A DNA stretch of 47,380 bases. Origin: Candidatus Gemmiger excrementipullorum (GTDB lineage Bacteria > Bacillota > Clostridia > Oscillospirales > Ruminococcaceae). Positions 24,025 through 32,381 of the stretch are shown here, piece after piece. The notes beneath the pieces were generated by a model that saw only the letters and a program-made list of their open reading frames with translations, ran no database searches and was not told where the DNA came from. The stretch covers positions 1-47,380 of the forward strand of contig DXEI01000056.1 in NCBI GenBank assembly GCA_019115045.1, read 5' to 3'. A program made the position numbers and the translations under genes. The first letter of the stretch is position 1, and each line of letters begins with the position of its first letter.

Positions 24025-24930
24025 ATGAATATCAAGCTCGCCTCGGAGCGCTCCGGCGTATCGAGCCGGAATATCCGCTACTATGAACAGGCCGGGCTGC
24101 TCCACCCGGACCGCGACCCCGAAAACGATTACCGCATCTACACCGAAGAGGATATCCGCACGCTGAAACTGATCCGCACACTGCGGATGCTGGACATGCC
24201 GCTGGAGGAGATCCGCGATGTTCTGGCCGGTTCCCTGCCGTTGCCAGAGGCCGCCGCCCGGCAGCAGGAACGGCTGCAGGCCCGGGCCCGGGAACTGGAC
24301 AGCGCCATCCGTTTCTGCGGGGAACTGCGCCAGCGCAGCGCCACCGCCGCCGCGCTGGACGTGGACGCCTGCCTGACCCGCATCGCGGCGGACAACAGCA
24401 AGGGCTGGTTCAGCGGCTGGGCCGACGATTACCGCGCCATGGCCCGCGCGCAGCAGCGGCGGCACTTCACCTTCACGCCCGACGGCCCGGTGACCACCCC
24501 CGCCGAATTCACCGACGCCCTGTTCGCCTTTGCCAAAGAGCAGAAGCTGGAACTGGTGGTCACGCAGGAGGGCATGCAGCCCCATTTTACCATCGACGGC
24601 GTGGAGTACCGTGCCGCGCGCGCCTACTACCCGGTGCGCGGAATTCCCACCGCCCGCATCCGCTGCACCCTCTGTGATCCCGATTTTGCGGAGGACGGCC
24701 TGCCCCCGGCCCGCCGCAAGCTGCTGGAACTGCTCCACTACAGCATGCCGGCGCTGTGCCTGGTGGCCGTGGGCCTGCTGTTCCTGATCCCCCGCGGCCT
24801 GCTGACCACCTGGTGGGGGATCGCGCTGCTCATTGCCTTTGCGGCCGCCGGGGTCAGCAGCAGTTGGTACAACCGCCGCTTCTTCTACAATGACAAGGAC
24901 AACCAGCCGTTCCACGGCAAACGCCGCTGA
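24025..24930 (+). CDS. MerR-family regulator with C-terminal membrane segments
   Basis: The 301-aa product has an N-terminal MerR DNA-binding domain (about 1-70: NIKLASERSGVSSRNIRYYE, then DYRIYTEEDIRTLKLIRTLR and MPLEEIRDVL), a dimerisation coiled coil (about 72-104), and a middle domain of about 125 residues with WFSGWADDYRAMA and FTIDGVEYRAARAYYPV. The end has two hydrophobic helices (about 236-256 and 260-281) and a basic tail. Normal MerR proteins are shorter and soluble, so this looks membrane-tethered. The inducer is unknown; no CueR- or MerR-type metal-binding cysteine pattern is seen. The ATG at 24025 follows AAGGAGG; the leader is only about 18 bases. No target gene follows, and the terminator after it faces the opp cluster. 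Confidence 0.85.
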   Translation: MNIKLASERSGVSSRNIRYYEQAGLLHPDRDPENDYRIYTEEDIRTLKLIRTLRMLDMPLEEIRDVLAGSLPLPEAAARQQERLQARARELDSAIRFCGELRQRSATAAALDVDACLTRIAADNSKGWFSGWADDYRAMARAQQRRHFTFTPDGPVTTPAEFTDALFAFAKEQKLELVVTQEGMQPHFTIDGVEYRAARAYYPVRGIPTARIRCTLCDPDFAEDGLPPARRKLLELLHYSMPALCLVAVGLLFLIPRGLLTTWWGIALLIAFAAAGVSSSWYNRRFFYNDKDNQPFHGKRR

Positions 24931-24937
24931 CGGACGC

Positions 24938-24978
24938 AAAAAGCCCGCCCCGGGGCCGGTTGGACCCTGGGGCGGGGC
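24938..24978 (-). terminator. Terminator at the end of the opp operon
   Basis: A GC-rich stem (24943-24955 with 24965-24978) is followed on the minus strand by TTTTT. It is 27 bases past the stop of the 69-aa membrane protein gene and also lies behind merR, for which the U tract is poor. Confidence 0.8.
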
Positions 24979-25004
24979 GCGTTTGTGCAGAGAGCCTGCC
25001 CGCC

Positions 25005-25214
25005 TTAAAAATGCCGGAAGAAGAAGAAATACAGCACCAGCCCAAACACCGCGAACATCAGCAGCAGCGCCGGGATAAAGACGATCAGCGCGGCCAAAAT
25101 CATGGCCAGGCGGTCGCCTTTCTCGAGCGGGGCTTCCTTCAGCGTCTCTTCAAAGCGCTGCTCGGCCTGTTTATGGTTCGTCAGCACACGTTTGAGTTTT
25201 TTCTGAAAGAACAT
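25005..25214 (-). CDS. Small single-span membrane protein, 69 aa
   Basis: Function unknown. The N-terminal 37 residues are highly charged and helical (KKLKRVLTNHKQAEQRFEE), followed by one long hydrophobic helix (about 38-66, ending LVLYFFFFRHF). By the positive-inside rule the charged part should be cytoplasmic. AAAGGAA precedes the ATG. It lies 34 bases after oppF without promoter or terminator between, so it is the last gene of the opp operon and may be a small accessory subunit of the transporter; this is inference from position. Confidence 0.65.
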   Translation of the reverse strand: MFFQKKLKRVLTNHKQAEQRFEETLKEAPLEKGDRLAMILAALIVFIPALLLMFAVFGLVLYFFFFRHF

Positions 25215-25248
25215 GGCGGGGTTCCTTTCTTCCGGCGGGGGCGGGCGT

Positions 25249-26289
25249 TTACTCGATCACTTCGCCGGTGGGGGCGTTGTTCTCATGCAAAGGGAAATGG
25301 CAGGCGACCCAGTGGCCGTCGCTCAGCTCGCGCCACTCGGGCACTTCGTGCTTGCATTTCTCCTGGCAGTAGCGGCAGCGGGTGTGGAACTTGCAGCCCT
25401 CGGGCGGGTTGACCGGGCTGGGGATATCGCCTTCCAGCAGGATGCGCTCGCGGCCGCCGTCCTCCTCGGTGGTGGGGATGGCAGAGAGCAGCGCCTCGGT
25501 GTAGGGGTGCAGCGTATCGCTGAACAGTTCCTCGGCGTCGGCCAGCTCGACCAGGTTGCCCAGGTACATGACGGCGATGCGGTCGCTGATGTACTTGACA
25601 ACGCTGAGGTCGTGGGTGATGAAGAGATAGGTCAGGCCCGCTTTGGCTTTGAGGTCCGACAGCAAGTTGAGGATCTGCGACTGGATGGAGACGTCCAGCG
25701 CCGAGACCGCCTCGTCGCAGACGACGAAGCGCGGGCGCAGCGCCAGGCTGCGCGCAATGCCGATGCGCTGCCGCTGCCCACCCGAGAACTGGTGTGGGTA
25801 GCGGTTGAACATATAGGTGGCAAGGCCGCATTCCTCCATGACCTGGAAGATATACTCCTTCATGGCGGGGTCGTTTTTCTTAAAGATGCCGTGCGAGGTC
25901 AGGCCCTCGCCGATGATCTGGCCCACCGTCATGCGCGGGTTGAGCGAGGAGTACGGGTCCTGGAAGATCAGCTGCAGGTCCTTGCGCAGCACGCGCATCT
26001 GCTCTGCGTTTTGCCGCTTCAGGTCGATGGCCTGGCCGTCCTTGTGGTAGATGATGTCGCCGTGGGTCTGCGGGTAGAGCTGCAAAATGGTGCGGCCCAG
26101 CGTCGATTTGCCGCAACCGGACTCGCCCACCAGGCCCAGCGTCTCACCCTCGTAAATTTCCAGCGTGATGCCGTCGTTGGCGCGCACATAGCGCTGCTTC
26201 TCGCGCAGTTTGGTCTTTTTGACCGGGAAGTACTGTTTGACGTCGCGTACTTCCAGCAGGACCTTGCGGCCGTTTTGATCATTTTTCAT
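25249..26289 (-). CDS. oppF: Oligopeptide ABC transporter ATP-binding protein OppF
   Basis: One of two ATPases that drive peptide import. The 346-aa product has Walker A GESGCGKST, the signature FSGGQRQR, Walker B FVVCDEAVSALD, and the switch His in FITHDLSV. The C-terminal oligopeptide/dipeptide transporter extension has a Cys-rich GCKFHTRCRYCQEKC near residue 305, as in DppF/OppF proteins, some of which hold an iron-sulfur cluster there. The start overlaps the end of oppD by 11 bases, so translation is coupled and the two ATPases should form a heterodimer. Confidence 0.95.
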   Translation of the reverse strand: MKNDQNGRKVLLEVRDVKQYFPVKKTKLREKQRYVRANDGITLEIYEGETLGLVGESGCGKSTLGRTILQLYPQTHGDIIYHKDGQAIDLKRQNAEQMRVLRKDLQLIFQDPYSSLNPRMTVGQIIGEGLTSHGIFKKNDPAMKEYIFQVMEECGLATYMFNRYPHQFSGGQRQRIGIARSLALRPRFVVCDEAVSALDVSIQSQILNLLSDLKAKAGLTYLFITHDLSVVKYISDRIAVMYLGNLVELADAEELFSDTLHPYTEALLSAIPTTEEDGGRERILLEGDIPSPVNPPEGCKFHTRCRYCQEKCKHEVPEWRELSDGHWVACHFPLHENNAPTGEVIE

Positions 26290-27274
26290 TTTGCTGTCTC
26301 ACCGCCTTTTCCGCATAGAAGCAACGTACCAGATGGTTGGCGCCGACCTCCTGCAGGGGCGGCTCTTCCTCGAGGCATTTCTGGGTGCAGTACTTGCAGC
26401 GGGGCGCAAACTTGCAGCCCTTGGGCAGGTACAGGGGGTTGGGCACCGCGCCGGGGATGGCGTCGAGCTTTTTGCCCTTGGGGGTGTTGAGCCGCGGGAT
26501 GGAGATCATCAACCCCTCGGTATACGGGTGCGAGTAGACCGACTTGTGGAAGATCTCCTTGGCGTCGGCTTTCTCGACGATCTGGCCGCAGTACATGACG
26601 GCGACCTCGTCGGCCATCTCATGGATGACGCCCAGGTCGTGGGTGATGAAGAGGATCGAAGTGCCGGTCTGGCGCTTGAGGTCGTTCATCAGCTTGAGGA
26701 TCTGCGCCTGGATGGTCACGTCCAGCGCGGTGGTGGGCTCGTCGGCGATCAGCAGCTTGGGCTTGCAGGCCAGCGCCATGGCGATCATGACGCGCTGGCG
26801 CATACCGCCCGAAAGCTGGAACGGGTACTGCTTGGCCACGCGCTCGGGGTTGGGAATTTTGACGTCGGCCAGCAGCTCGGCCGCTTTGGCGCAGGCCTGC
26901 TGCTTGGTCATGTTCTGGTGGATGCGCAGCACCTCGCCGATCTGGCGCTCCACAGTGAACACCGGGTTCAGCGAAGTCATCGGCTCCTGGAAGATGACCG
27001 AGATCTCGTTGCCGCGGATGTGGTACATCTCTTTCTCGGTGCAGTTGAGGATGTCGCGGCCGTCAAAGGTCACGCTGCCGCTGTCGATCCAGCCGTTGCC
27101 GTCCAGCAGCTTGATGATGCTCATGGCAGAGACGCTCTTGCCGGAGCCGGACTCGCCGACGATGCCCAGCGTCTTGCCCGCTTCCAGCGAGTAGGTGACG
27201 TCGTTGACCGCCTTGACGATGCCTTTTTTGGTCTTGAAATAGGTGTGAAGGTTCTTCACTTCCAGCAAACTCAT
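26279..27274 (-). CDS. oppD: Oligopeptide ABC transporter ATP-binding protein OppD
   Basis: The second ATPase of the peptide importer. The 331-aa product has Walker A GESGSGKS, signature LSGGMRQR, Walker B LLIADEPTTALD and FITHDLGV. Its C-terminal extension also has a Cys-rich GCKFAPRCKYCTQKC. The frame is open further upstream, into oppC, but the ATG at 27274 follows GGAGAGGTGAT and starts at the normal LLEVKNLHTYF. Only seven bases separate it from the oppC stop codon. Confidence 0.95.
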   Translation of the reverse strand: MSLLEVKNLHTYFKTKKGIVKAVNDVTYSLEAGKTLGIVGESGSGKSVSAMSIIKLLDGNGWIDSGSVTFDGRDILNCTEKEMYHIRGNEISVIFQEPMTSLNPVFTVERQIGEVLRIHQNMTKQQACAKAAELLADVKIPNPERVAKQYPFQLSGGMRQRVMIAMALACKPKLLIADEPTTALDVTIQAQILKLMNDLKRQTGTSILFITHDLGVIHEMADEVAVMYCGQIVEKADAKEIFHKSVYSHPYTEGLMISIPRLNTPKGKKLDAIPGAVPNPLYLPKGCKFAPRCKYCTQKCLEEEPPLQEVGANHLVRCFYAEKAVRQQNEK

Positions 27275-27281
27275 ACGTCGA

Positions 27282-29099
27282 TCACCTCTCCTTCGATTTC
27301 GGGTCGATAGCGTCGCGCAGGCCGTCGCCCACACAGTTGATGCTGATGGTGCAGATGCCGAACGCGATGGCCGGGAACAGCCAGCGCCACCAGTAATTCT
27401 CGATGACCTGGCCGTTCTGCGCGCCGTTGAGCATGTTGCCCCAGGTGGCGTTGGGCTCGGTGACGCCGAAGCCGATGAAGGACAGCGACGATTCCGTCAG
27501 CATACAGGTGGCAAAGTCCAGCGTGGCGTTGACGATGATGACGGTGATGATGTTGGGCAGGATGTGGCGCAGGATGATACCGAACTCCTTGACGCCCAGC
27601 GCCTTGGCGGCGGTGACGAACTCCTGCTCACGCTCGGCCAGGACGCTGCCGCGCACCAGGCGGGCGATGCCCGGCCAGGACAGCAGGCCCAGGATGAACA
27701 TGATGAGGATGATGCGCTGCAATTCGCTGATGCTGTTGCCCAAAATGCTGGACAAGATGATACAGAACGGCAGGAACGGGATGGAGGAAACGATCTCGGT
27801 CAGGCGCATGAGCAGGTTGTCGATCTTGCCGCCCTTATAGCCCGAGATGCCGCCCACCAGCACGCCGATGAAGGTGGAGATGATGACGGCGATGAAACCG
27901 ACGGTCATCGTCATGCGGCCGCCCAGCAGCAGGCGGCGGAAGACGTCGCGGCCCAGCTGGTCGGTGCCCATCAGGTAGCCGTCGAGGCCCCAGCTCTCGG
28001 CGTTGCCGTTCTCGTCGATGGCATAGCTGCCGAAGTAGTTGGTAAAGATGTCGGTCACGCCGGTCATTTCAGGGGCGTTGGTCTGGCCGAAGTTGTTGTT
28101 GCCCCAGCTGGTCACGGTGCCGTCGTCCAGAATGGCGGTGTAGTGGTAGCGGCCGCCCTCGATGTCGACGACATGGCCCTGGATCTCCTCGGGCACGTTC
28201 ATGGAACCGTAGACGTTGTTGCCCCAGGTGTACACCTGGCCGTCGGCGGTCAGCGCGGCGGCGCTCTCGTCCGAGAGGGCGATGTCCACGGTGTTGCCCT
28301 GCACTTCCTCCGGCACGTTGGTGTAGGCCGAAGGCTTGTTGGACAGCGGCTCGACGCGGCCGTCGTTGGTCAGGGCGATGACGATGTTGGGGTTATCCTC
28401 AAACTGGGCGATGTTGCCCTGTACCCCCTCGGGGAAATAGATGCTGAGCAGGTAGGCGCTGCCCCAGTTGTACAGGCGGCCGTTCTCGGTCAGCGCCAGC
28501 GAGAACTGGTGCCCGGCCGAGACCTGCTTGATGGGCTGGCGGCTGACTTCCAGCTCGACGGGGATGGACGTCAGGCCCATGCGGTCGTTGCCCCAGGTGA
28601 AGATCTGGCCCTCGGCATTGACGGCCAGCACATGGTCGTAGCCGGCCGAGATCTGGGTCAGCTGGCCCATCTCGTCGGCGGCAGGGATGTTTTTGAGTTT
28701 GTCGGTGGGGAAAGTGCCCCACTCATACACGTTGCCGTCCTTGTCCAGCCCTACCGAGAAGGTGCTGCCCACGGAAAGCGCCTGGACGTTGCCCTGCAGC
28801 GAGTCGGGAACCTTCAGCAAACCAAAGCCGGGGGCGGCGTTGGCCTGGGTCACGTCCTGGTAGTTGAGTTCGATCGGGAAGAAGAAGGGAAGGATCATGC
28901 AGCACAGGAAGATGATAACGAACAGGCACAAGCCGACCATGGCGATCTTGTCCTTGATAAAGCTGGCCACCACCATGCGCATGGGGCTTTGCATCAGCTC
29001 TTCGTCCTGTTCCTCCTGGGGCATGCCGCCCATGATCATGCGCTCGGCTGCCGCGGCCGCGGTAGATTTCCTGCCGGCGTCTTTCTGTTTTTTAGCCAT
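27282..29099 (-). CDS. oppC: Oligopeptide ABC permease OppC with an inserted RCC1-like beta-propeller
   Basis: This should be the second permease subunit of the peptide importer, but it is 605 aa, about twice the usual 300. Residues 1-50 are a charged cytoplasmic tail; helix 1 is about 51-73. From about 95 to 375 come seven RCC1-like repeats of about 32-45 residues, with ends such as EWGTF, FTWGND, YNWGSA, YTWGNN, TSWGNN and ESWGLD, often joined by VPEEVQGN. The normal permease resumes at the family motif GTDQLGRDVF (378-387), with helices from about 397, and the coupling loop AAKALGVKEFGIILRHILPN (497-516). In OppC topology the insert lies in the first extracytoplasmic loop. The frame is intact and RBS-initiated. 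Seven repeats suggest a closed seven-bladed propeller. Core permease identity is sure; the propeller's job is unknown. Confidence 0.93.
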   Translation of the reverse strand: MAKKQKDAGRKSTAAAAAERMIMGGMPQEEQDEELMQSPMRMVVASFIKDKIAMVGLCLFVIIFLCCMILPFFFPIELNYQDVTQANAAPGFGLLKVPDSLQGNVQALSVGSTFSVGLDKDGNVYEWGTFPTDKLKNIPAADEMGQLTQISAGYDHVLAVNAEGQIFTWGNDRMGLTSIPVELEVSRQPIKQVSAGHQFSLALTENGRLYNWGSAYLLSIYFPEGVQGNIAQFEDNPNIVIALTNDGRVEPLSNKPSAYTNVPEEVQGNTVDIALSDESAAALTADGQVYTWGNNVYGSMNVPEEIQGHVVDIEGGRYHYTAILDDGTVTSWGNNNFGQTNAPEMTGVTDIFTNYFGSYAIDENGNAESWGLDGYLMGTDQLGRDVFRRLLLGGRMTMTVGFIAVIISTFIGVLVGGISGYKGGKIDNLLMRLTEIVSSIPFLPFCIILSSILGNSISELQRIILIMFILGLLSWPGIARLVRGSVLAEREQEFVTAAKALGVKEFGIILRHILPNIITVIIVNATLDFATCMLTESSLSFIGFGVTEPNATWGNMLNGAQNGQVIENYWWRWLFPAIAFGICTISINCVGDGLRDAIDPKSKER

Positions 29100-29114
29100 A
29101 GTCAGGGAACCTCC

Positions 29115-30107
29115 TTAGTTTTCGAGCCGGACCCGCGGGTCGACGATGGTGTAAGCGATATCCATGATGACGTTGCCGGCCAGCGCCAGAATGACGTAGA
29201 ACATCTGCATCGTCAAGACGATGGAGAAGTCACGCTGCATCAGGCCGTCGATGAGCATCTTGCCAAGGCCGGGCCAGAGGAAGACGCTCTCGATCACGAC
29301 CGAGCCGCCGAACAGCGCCACGACCCACGCCGTCGCGATGGTGACGATGGGGATGAGCGCGTTGCGGAACGCATGGACGTAGATGACGGTCTTTTCTTTG
29401 AGGCCTTTGGCGCGGGCGGTCTTGATATAATCCATGCGCAGCACGTCGATCATCTCGGCGCGGACATAGCGCGTGATGCTGCCGATGCCCGAGATGGACA
29501 TGACGATGGCCGGCAGCGCCATGTGCCACGCGGTGTCCAAAAACATTTCAAACCCGCTGCCCGAGAAACCCGGCGACCGCACGCCGCTGATGGGGAAGAT
29601 GGGAATTTTGACCGCGAAGGCGAAGATCAGCAACAGGGCGATGATGAAGCTGGGCAGGCTGTAGCCCACGATGGTGATGACCTGGATGAATTTGTCGAAC
29701 ACGCCGTTTTTGCGCACGGCGGTGGCGATGCCCAGCGGGATGGAGATGGCGAACACCACCAGCATCGATACGGCGTTGAGCATCAGCGTGTTGAGCATCG
29801 GGGTGCCGATGACCTCGATGACGTCGCGCTTATACTGGGTCGAGTACCCGAAGTTGCCGGTAAGCATGTTGCCGATCCAGATGAAATACTGCACCACCAG
29901 CGGCTTGTCGAGGCCGAGCTGCAGATAGGTGCGGTCGTACAACGCCTGGTAGGCGTCCGGCTTCATGCTCTGGCTCACATCGCCCAGCATCATGCGCACG
30001 GGGTCGCCCGGCATGGATTTGTAGATGAAAAACATCAAGATCGAGATGATGAAAAATACGAATACGATATAGACAAGACGCCGTACCAGGTACCTGCCTT
30101 TGCCCAT
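29115..30107 (-). CDS. oppB: Oligopeptide ABC transporter permease OppB
   Basis: First permease subunit of the importer. The 330-aa product has the normal plan: helix 1 (RRLVYIVFVFFIISILMFF), the extracytoplasmic loop with MPGDPVRMMLG, GLDKPLVVQYFIWIGNMLTGNFG, and the cytoplasmic coupling loop YIKTARAKGLKEKTVIYVHA (about 225-245). No propeller or other insert is found, unlike OppC. The ATG at 30107 is chosen because GGGGGAT lies eight bases upstream; a second in-frame ATG five codons earlier has its Shine-Dalgarno too close. It lies 15 bases before oppC and downstream of the terminator that follows oppA. Confidence 0.95.
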   Translation of the reverse strand: MGKGRYLVRRLVYIVFVFFIISILMFFIYKSMPGDPVRMMLGDVSQSMKPDAYQALYDRTYLQLGLDKPLVVQYFIWIGNMLTGNFGYSTQYKRDVIEVIGTPMLNTLMLNAVSMLVVFAISIPLGIATAVRKNGVFDKFIQVITIVGYSLPSFIIALLLIFAFAVKIPIFPISGVRSPGFSGSGFEMFLDTAWHMALPAIVMSISGIGSITRYVRAEMIDVLRMDYIKTARAKGLKEKTVIYVHAFRNALIPIVTIATAWVVALFGGSVVIESVFLWPGLGKMLIDGLMQRDFSIVLTMQMFYVILALAGNVIMDIAYTIVDPRVRLEN

Positions 30108-30184
30108 TCGGTATCCCCCCATTTCCTGTGATTGGTGCCCGCGGGGGTGTGCCGCGGTTCAGTGCTTTAAAACGATGGTGCCTT

Positions 30185-30224
30185 AAAAAATCCGGCGGCC
30201 CCCCGGCAAAGGGGAACCGCCGGA
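30185..30224 (-). terminator. Intercistronic terminator between oppA and oppB
   Basis: On the minus strand an 8-bp outer stem TCCGGCGG/CCGCCGGA plus inner pairing is followed by TTTTTTAAGG. It lies 67 bases after the oppA stop. No strong promoter is seen between it and oppB, so partial readthrough would give much more oppA than oppBCDF, a common arrangement for binding-protein operons. Confidence 0.8.
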
Positions 30225-30291
30225 ACCCTAGTTCGTTATGCCGTTGGCGTCACGCCGCCGGCTTGCGAGCGGGTGCGGCCCCGGGGCCGGG

Positions 30292-32217
30292 TCATTCAGA
30301 GACCCAGGCGTCCAGAAGCGCGCGCTCCCAACCCCAAATCGCGGTGGCTTCCCAGCCATGCAGCTTGGTGGAGTAGAAGTCGAAGTACTCATCAGAGTAC
30401 AGGGGGATGTCGGGCATCTTCTCGTTCCAGACCTTGATGTAGTTACGCCAGGCTTCCATCCAGGCCTCGGTATCCTCGTAGGGGATGTCCTTCATGGCGC
30501 CGGAGGCGTCGGCCAGCTCCTGGTCGACGATCCAGTTGGAGTTGTAGCCCGCACGCATCCACATCTCGTCGGTGGAGTAGTAGTACCACGGGGAGTTGGC
30601 GGTGGCGAAGCCGGTGGCCAGGTTGTACATGTTGTAGGTGGTCTCGCCGGCGTGGTTGATGCAGTCCTGCAGGGTGGCAAAGTCGGTGGTGGTCGCCTTC
30701 AGCTCCATACCGGCCTCGGCCATGTTGGTGGGCAGCATGGTGGCCAGCAGGTCAGAGACGGGGTTGCCCTCGGAGTTGCACCAAGTGATGACCAGCGGCT
30801 GCAGCGTGCCGTCAACATCCTTGTAGCGGGTGCCGGTGCCGGAGTAGGGGGTGCCGTCGGCGTTCAGGTTCCAGCCGTCGGCTTCCAGCAGTTCTTTGGC
30901 GGTGTCGACGTTGACTTCATAGCTGTTCAGGTTTTCAGCCAGCCAGTCGGCGTTCTCGGTGTACTCGACCTGGGCCAGGCCGTAGGCGGCGTTGACGACC
31001 GCGGCGTAACCGCCGGAGTACTGGCGCGCGAACTCGTTACGGTCCAGGCAGTAGGCAATGGCCTGGCGGACGGCGGCGCTGTCGGTGGGGAAGACGCTGC
31101 AGTCGAACTGGATCTTGCCGTAGCCGTTGCGGTAGTAGGTGGTGTCGGCGGCAATGCCCTCCTCGACGAGGTCGAGGCCGGCGTTGATGGTGTCAGCGCC
31201 GCTGGACTGGAACAGCAGGTCGACGGTGCCGGCCTCCAGCTCGTTGACCATCGTGTCGCTGGAGACAGTGCGGACGACCAGCGTCTCGATGACGGGCTTA
31301 ACGCCGCGGTAGTCGCCGTTGTACTTGGGGTTGACCTTCAGGGTCGCCTCCTGGGCGGCCTCGTCAAAGCCGGCGAACAGGTAGGGGCCGCAGGTGACCT
31401 GCGGGTTGTAGCGGTAGCCGGTGTCGATGTTGTTGATGGTCTCGTTCAGCAGCTCAGCCGTGAAGTCGCCGGTGATGCGGGCGCCGTTCTCGGTGTCCTC
31501 GACATCGCAGCCCGGGGCGATGACGGCCATCGGGCGGGGACGGACGGCGGCGTAGGAGATGTCGTAGTGGTAGGGCAGCTCCTCGGCCTTGACGGTGACC
31601 GAGAAGGTCATATCGTCGATGAGGTGCACGCCAGCAAAGGTGTCGGTGGTGCCCTCGTTGTACTCTTCATAGCCGACGTAGACGTTCATGTTGGCGCCGG
31701 GGTAGCCGATCTCGATCATCGTCGGGCCATTCTCGAGCAGCAGCTCAAAGACGTAGTCCTTGGCGGTGATGGGGCTGCCATCGCTCCACACCAGGCCGTC
31801 GTTGATGGTCATGGTGTAGGTCTTGGAGCCGTCCTCGTTCTCGGTCTCCTCGTGGGAAGCCACGATGGTCTCGTCGTAGGCGAACTCGCCCTCTTTGGTG
31901 TAGGTGACAGTGTCGCCGCCGTGGATCAGGTCATACATGGCGTAGTTGGTCGCCGAGTTCGAGAAAGCAGTGTCGTAGAACTCGTTGATGACCTGGGTGG
32001 TCGTGCCGATGACCAGCTGGCCGGAGGGCTCAGTGGGGCGGGTGCTGGTTTCCTCAGCGGCAGCCTCCTCCGAGGTCGCCGCTTCCGTGGAGGAAGCAGA
32101 CGAATCCGCCGCAGCGTCGTTGGTGACCGTCTCCTGGCCGCCGCAGGCCGCCAGCGAGACCGCCATGGTCCCCGCCAGCAGCAGGGACGCGATCTTGGTT
32201 GCGTTCTTGTTCTTCAT
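30292..32217 (-). CDS. oppA: Oligopeptide-binding lipoprotein OppA
   Basis: Extracellular substrate-binding protein (SBP family 5) that delivers peptides to OppBC. The 641-aa product has a lipoprotein signal peptide with lipobox LAAC and lipidated Cys25. An unusually long acidic, Ala/Ser/Thr/Glu-rich linker of about 40 residues (26-65) follows before the binding domain (from about GQLVIGTTTQVINEF to the end). Typical SBP_bac_5 segments are NDGLVWSDGSPITAKDYVF and VRQAIAYCLDRNEFA. The long linker may let it reach over the propeller of OppC, which is inference. It is preceded by a perfect-consensus promoter and a structured leader. Confidence 0.95.
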   Translation of the reverse strand: MKNKNATKIASLLLAGTMAVSLAACGGQETVTNDAAADSSASSTEAATSEEAAAEETSTRPTEPSGQLVIGTTTQVINEFYDTAFSNSATNYAMYDLIHGGDTVTYTKEGEFAYDETIVASHEETENEDGSKTYTMTINDGLVWSDGSPITAKDYVFELLLENGPTMIEIGYPGANMNVYVGYEEYNEGTTDTFAGVHLIDDMTFSVTVKAEELPYHYDISYAAVRPRPMAVIAPGCDVEDTENGARITGDFTAELLNETINNIDTGYRYNPQVTCGPYLFAGFDEAAQEATLKVNPKYNGDYRGVKPVIETLVVRTVSSDTMVNELEAGTVDLLFQSSGADTINAGLDLVEEGIAADTTYYRNGYGKIQFDCSVFPTDSAAVRQAIAYCLDRNEFARQYSGGYAAVVNAAYGLAQVEYTENADWLAENLNSYEVNVDTAKELLEADGWNLNADGTPYSGTGTRYKDVDGTLQPLVITWCNSEGNPVSDLLATMLPTNMAEAGMELKATTTDFATLQDCINHAGETTYNMYNLATGFATANSPWYYYSTDEMWMRAGYNSNWIVDQELADASGAMKDIPYEDTEAWMEAWRNYIKVWNEKMPDIPLYSDEYFDFYSTKLHGWEATAIWGWERALLDAWVSE

Positions 32218-32381
32218 GTTTGGTCAAAAACCTCCCTTTTCTTCCACGACCGAACGCCGGCGCGACAGGATGTCATGGTTTTCTGGGGAACCAGAAAACC
32301 CAAAAGGGCATGCCCTTTTGCGCCGGCTATCCACACGCGGTGTTCCCGCACCGCGCACAAACACATTCAGCCGATTGTTCA
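32218..32381 (-). promoter_or_regulatory. Structured 5' leader of oppA
   Basis: The gap between oppA and the M3 peptidase gene is 320 bases. Transcription should start near 32375, giving a leader of about 157 bases. On the minus strand it has a perfect 18-base palindrome AAAAGGGCATGCCCTTTT (32302-32319) and then a 10-bp stem with four-base loop (32277-32300, arms GGTTTTCTGG and CCAGAAAACC). Neither has a U tract, so they are more likely RNA-stabilising or protein-binding structures than terminators. GGGAGG precedes the start codon. No gene is seen in the gap. Confidence 0.65.
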
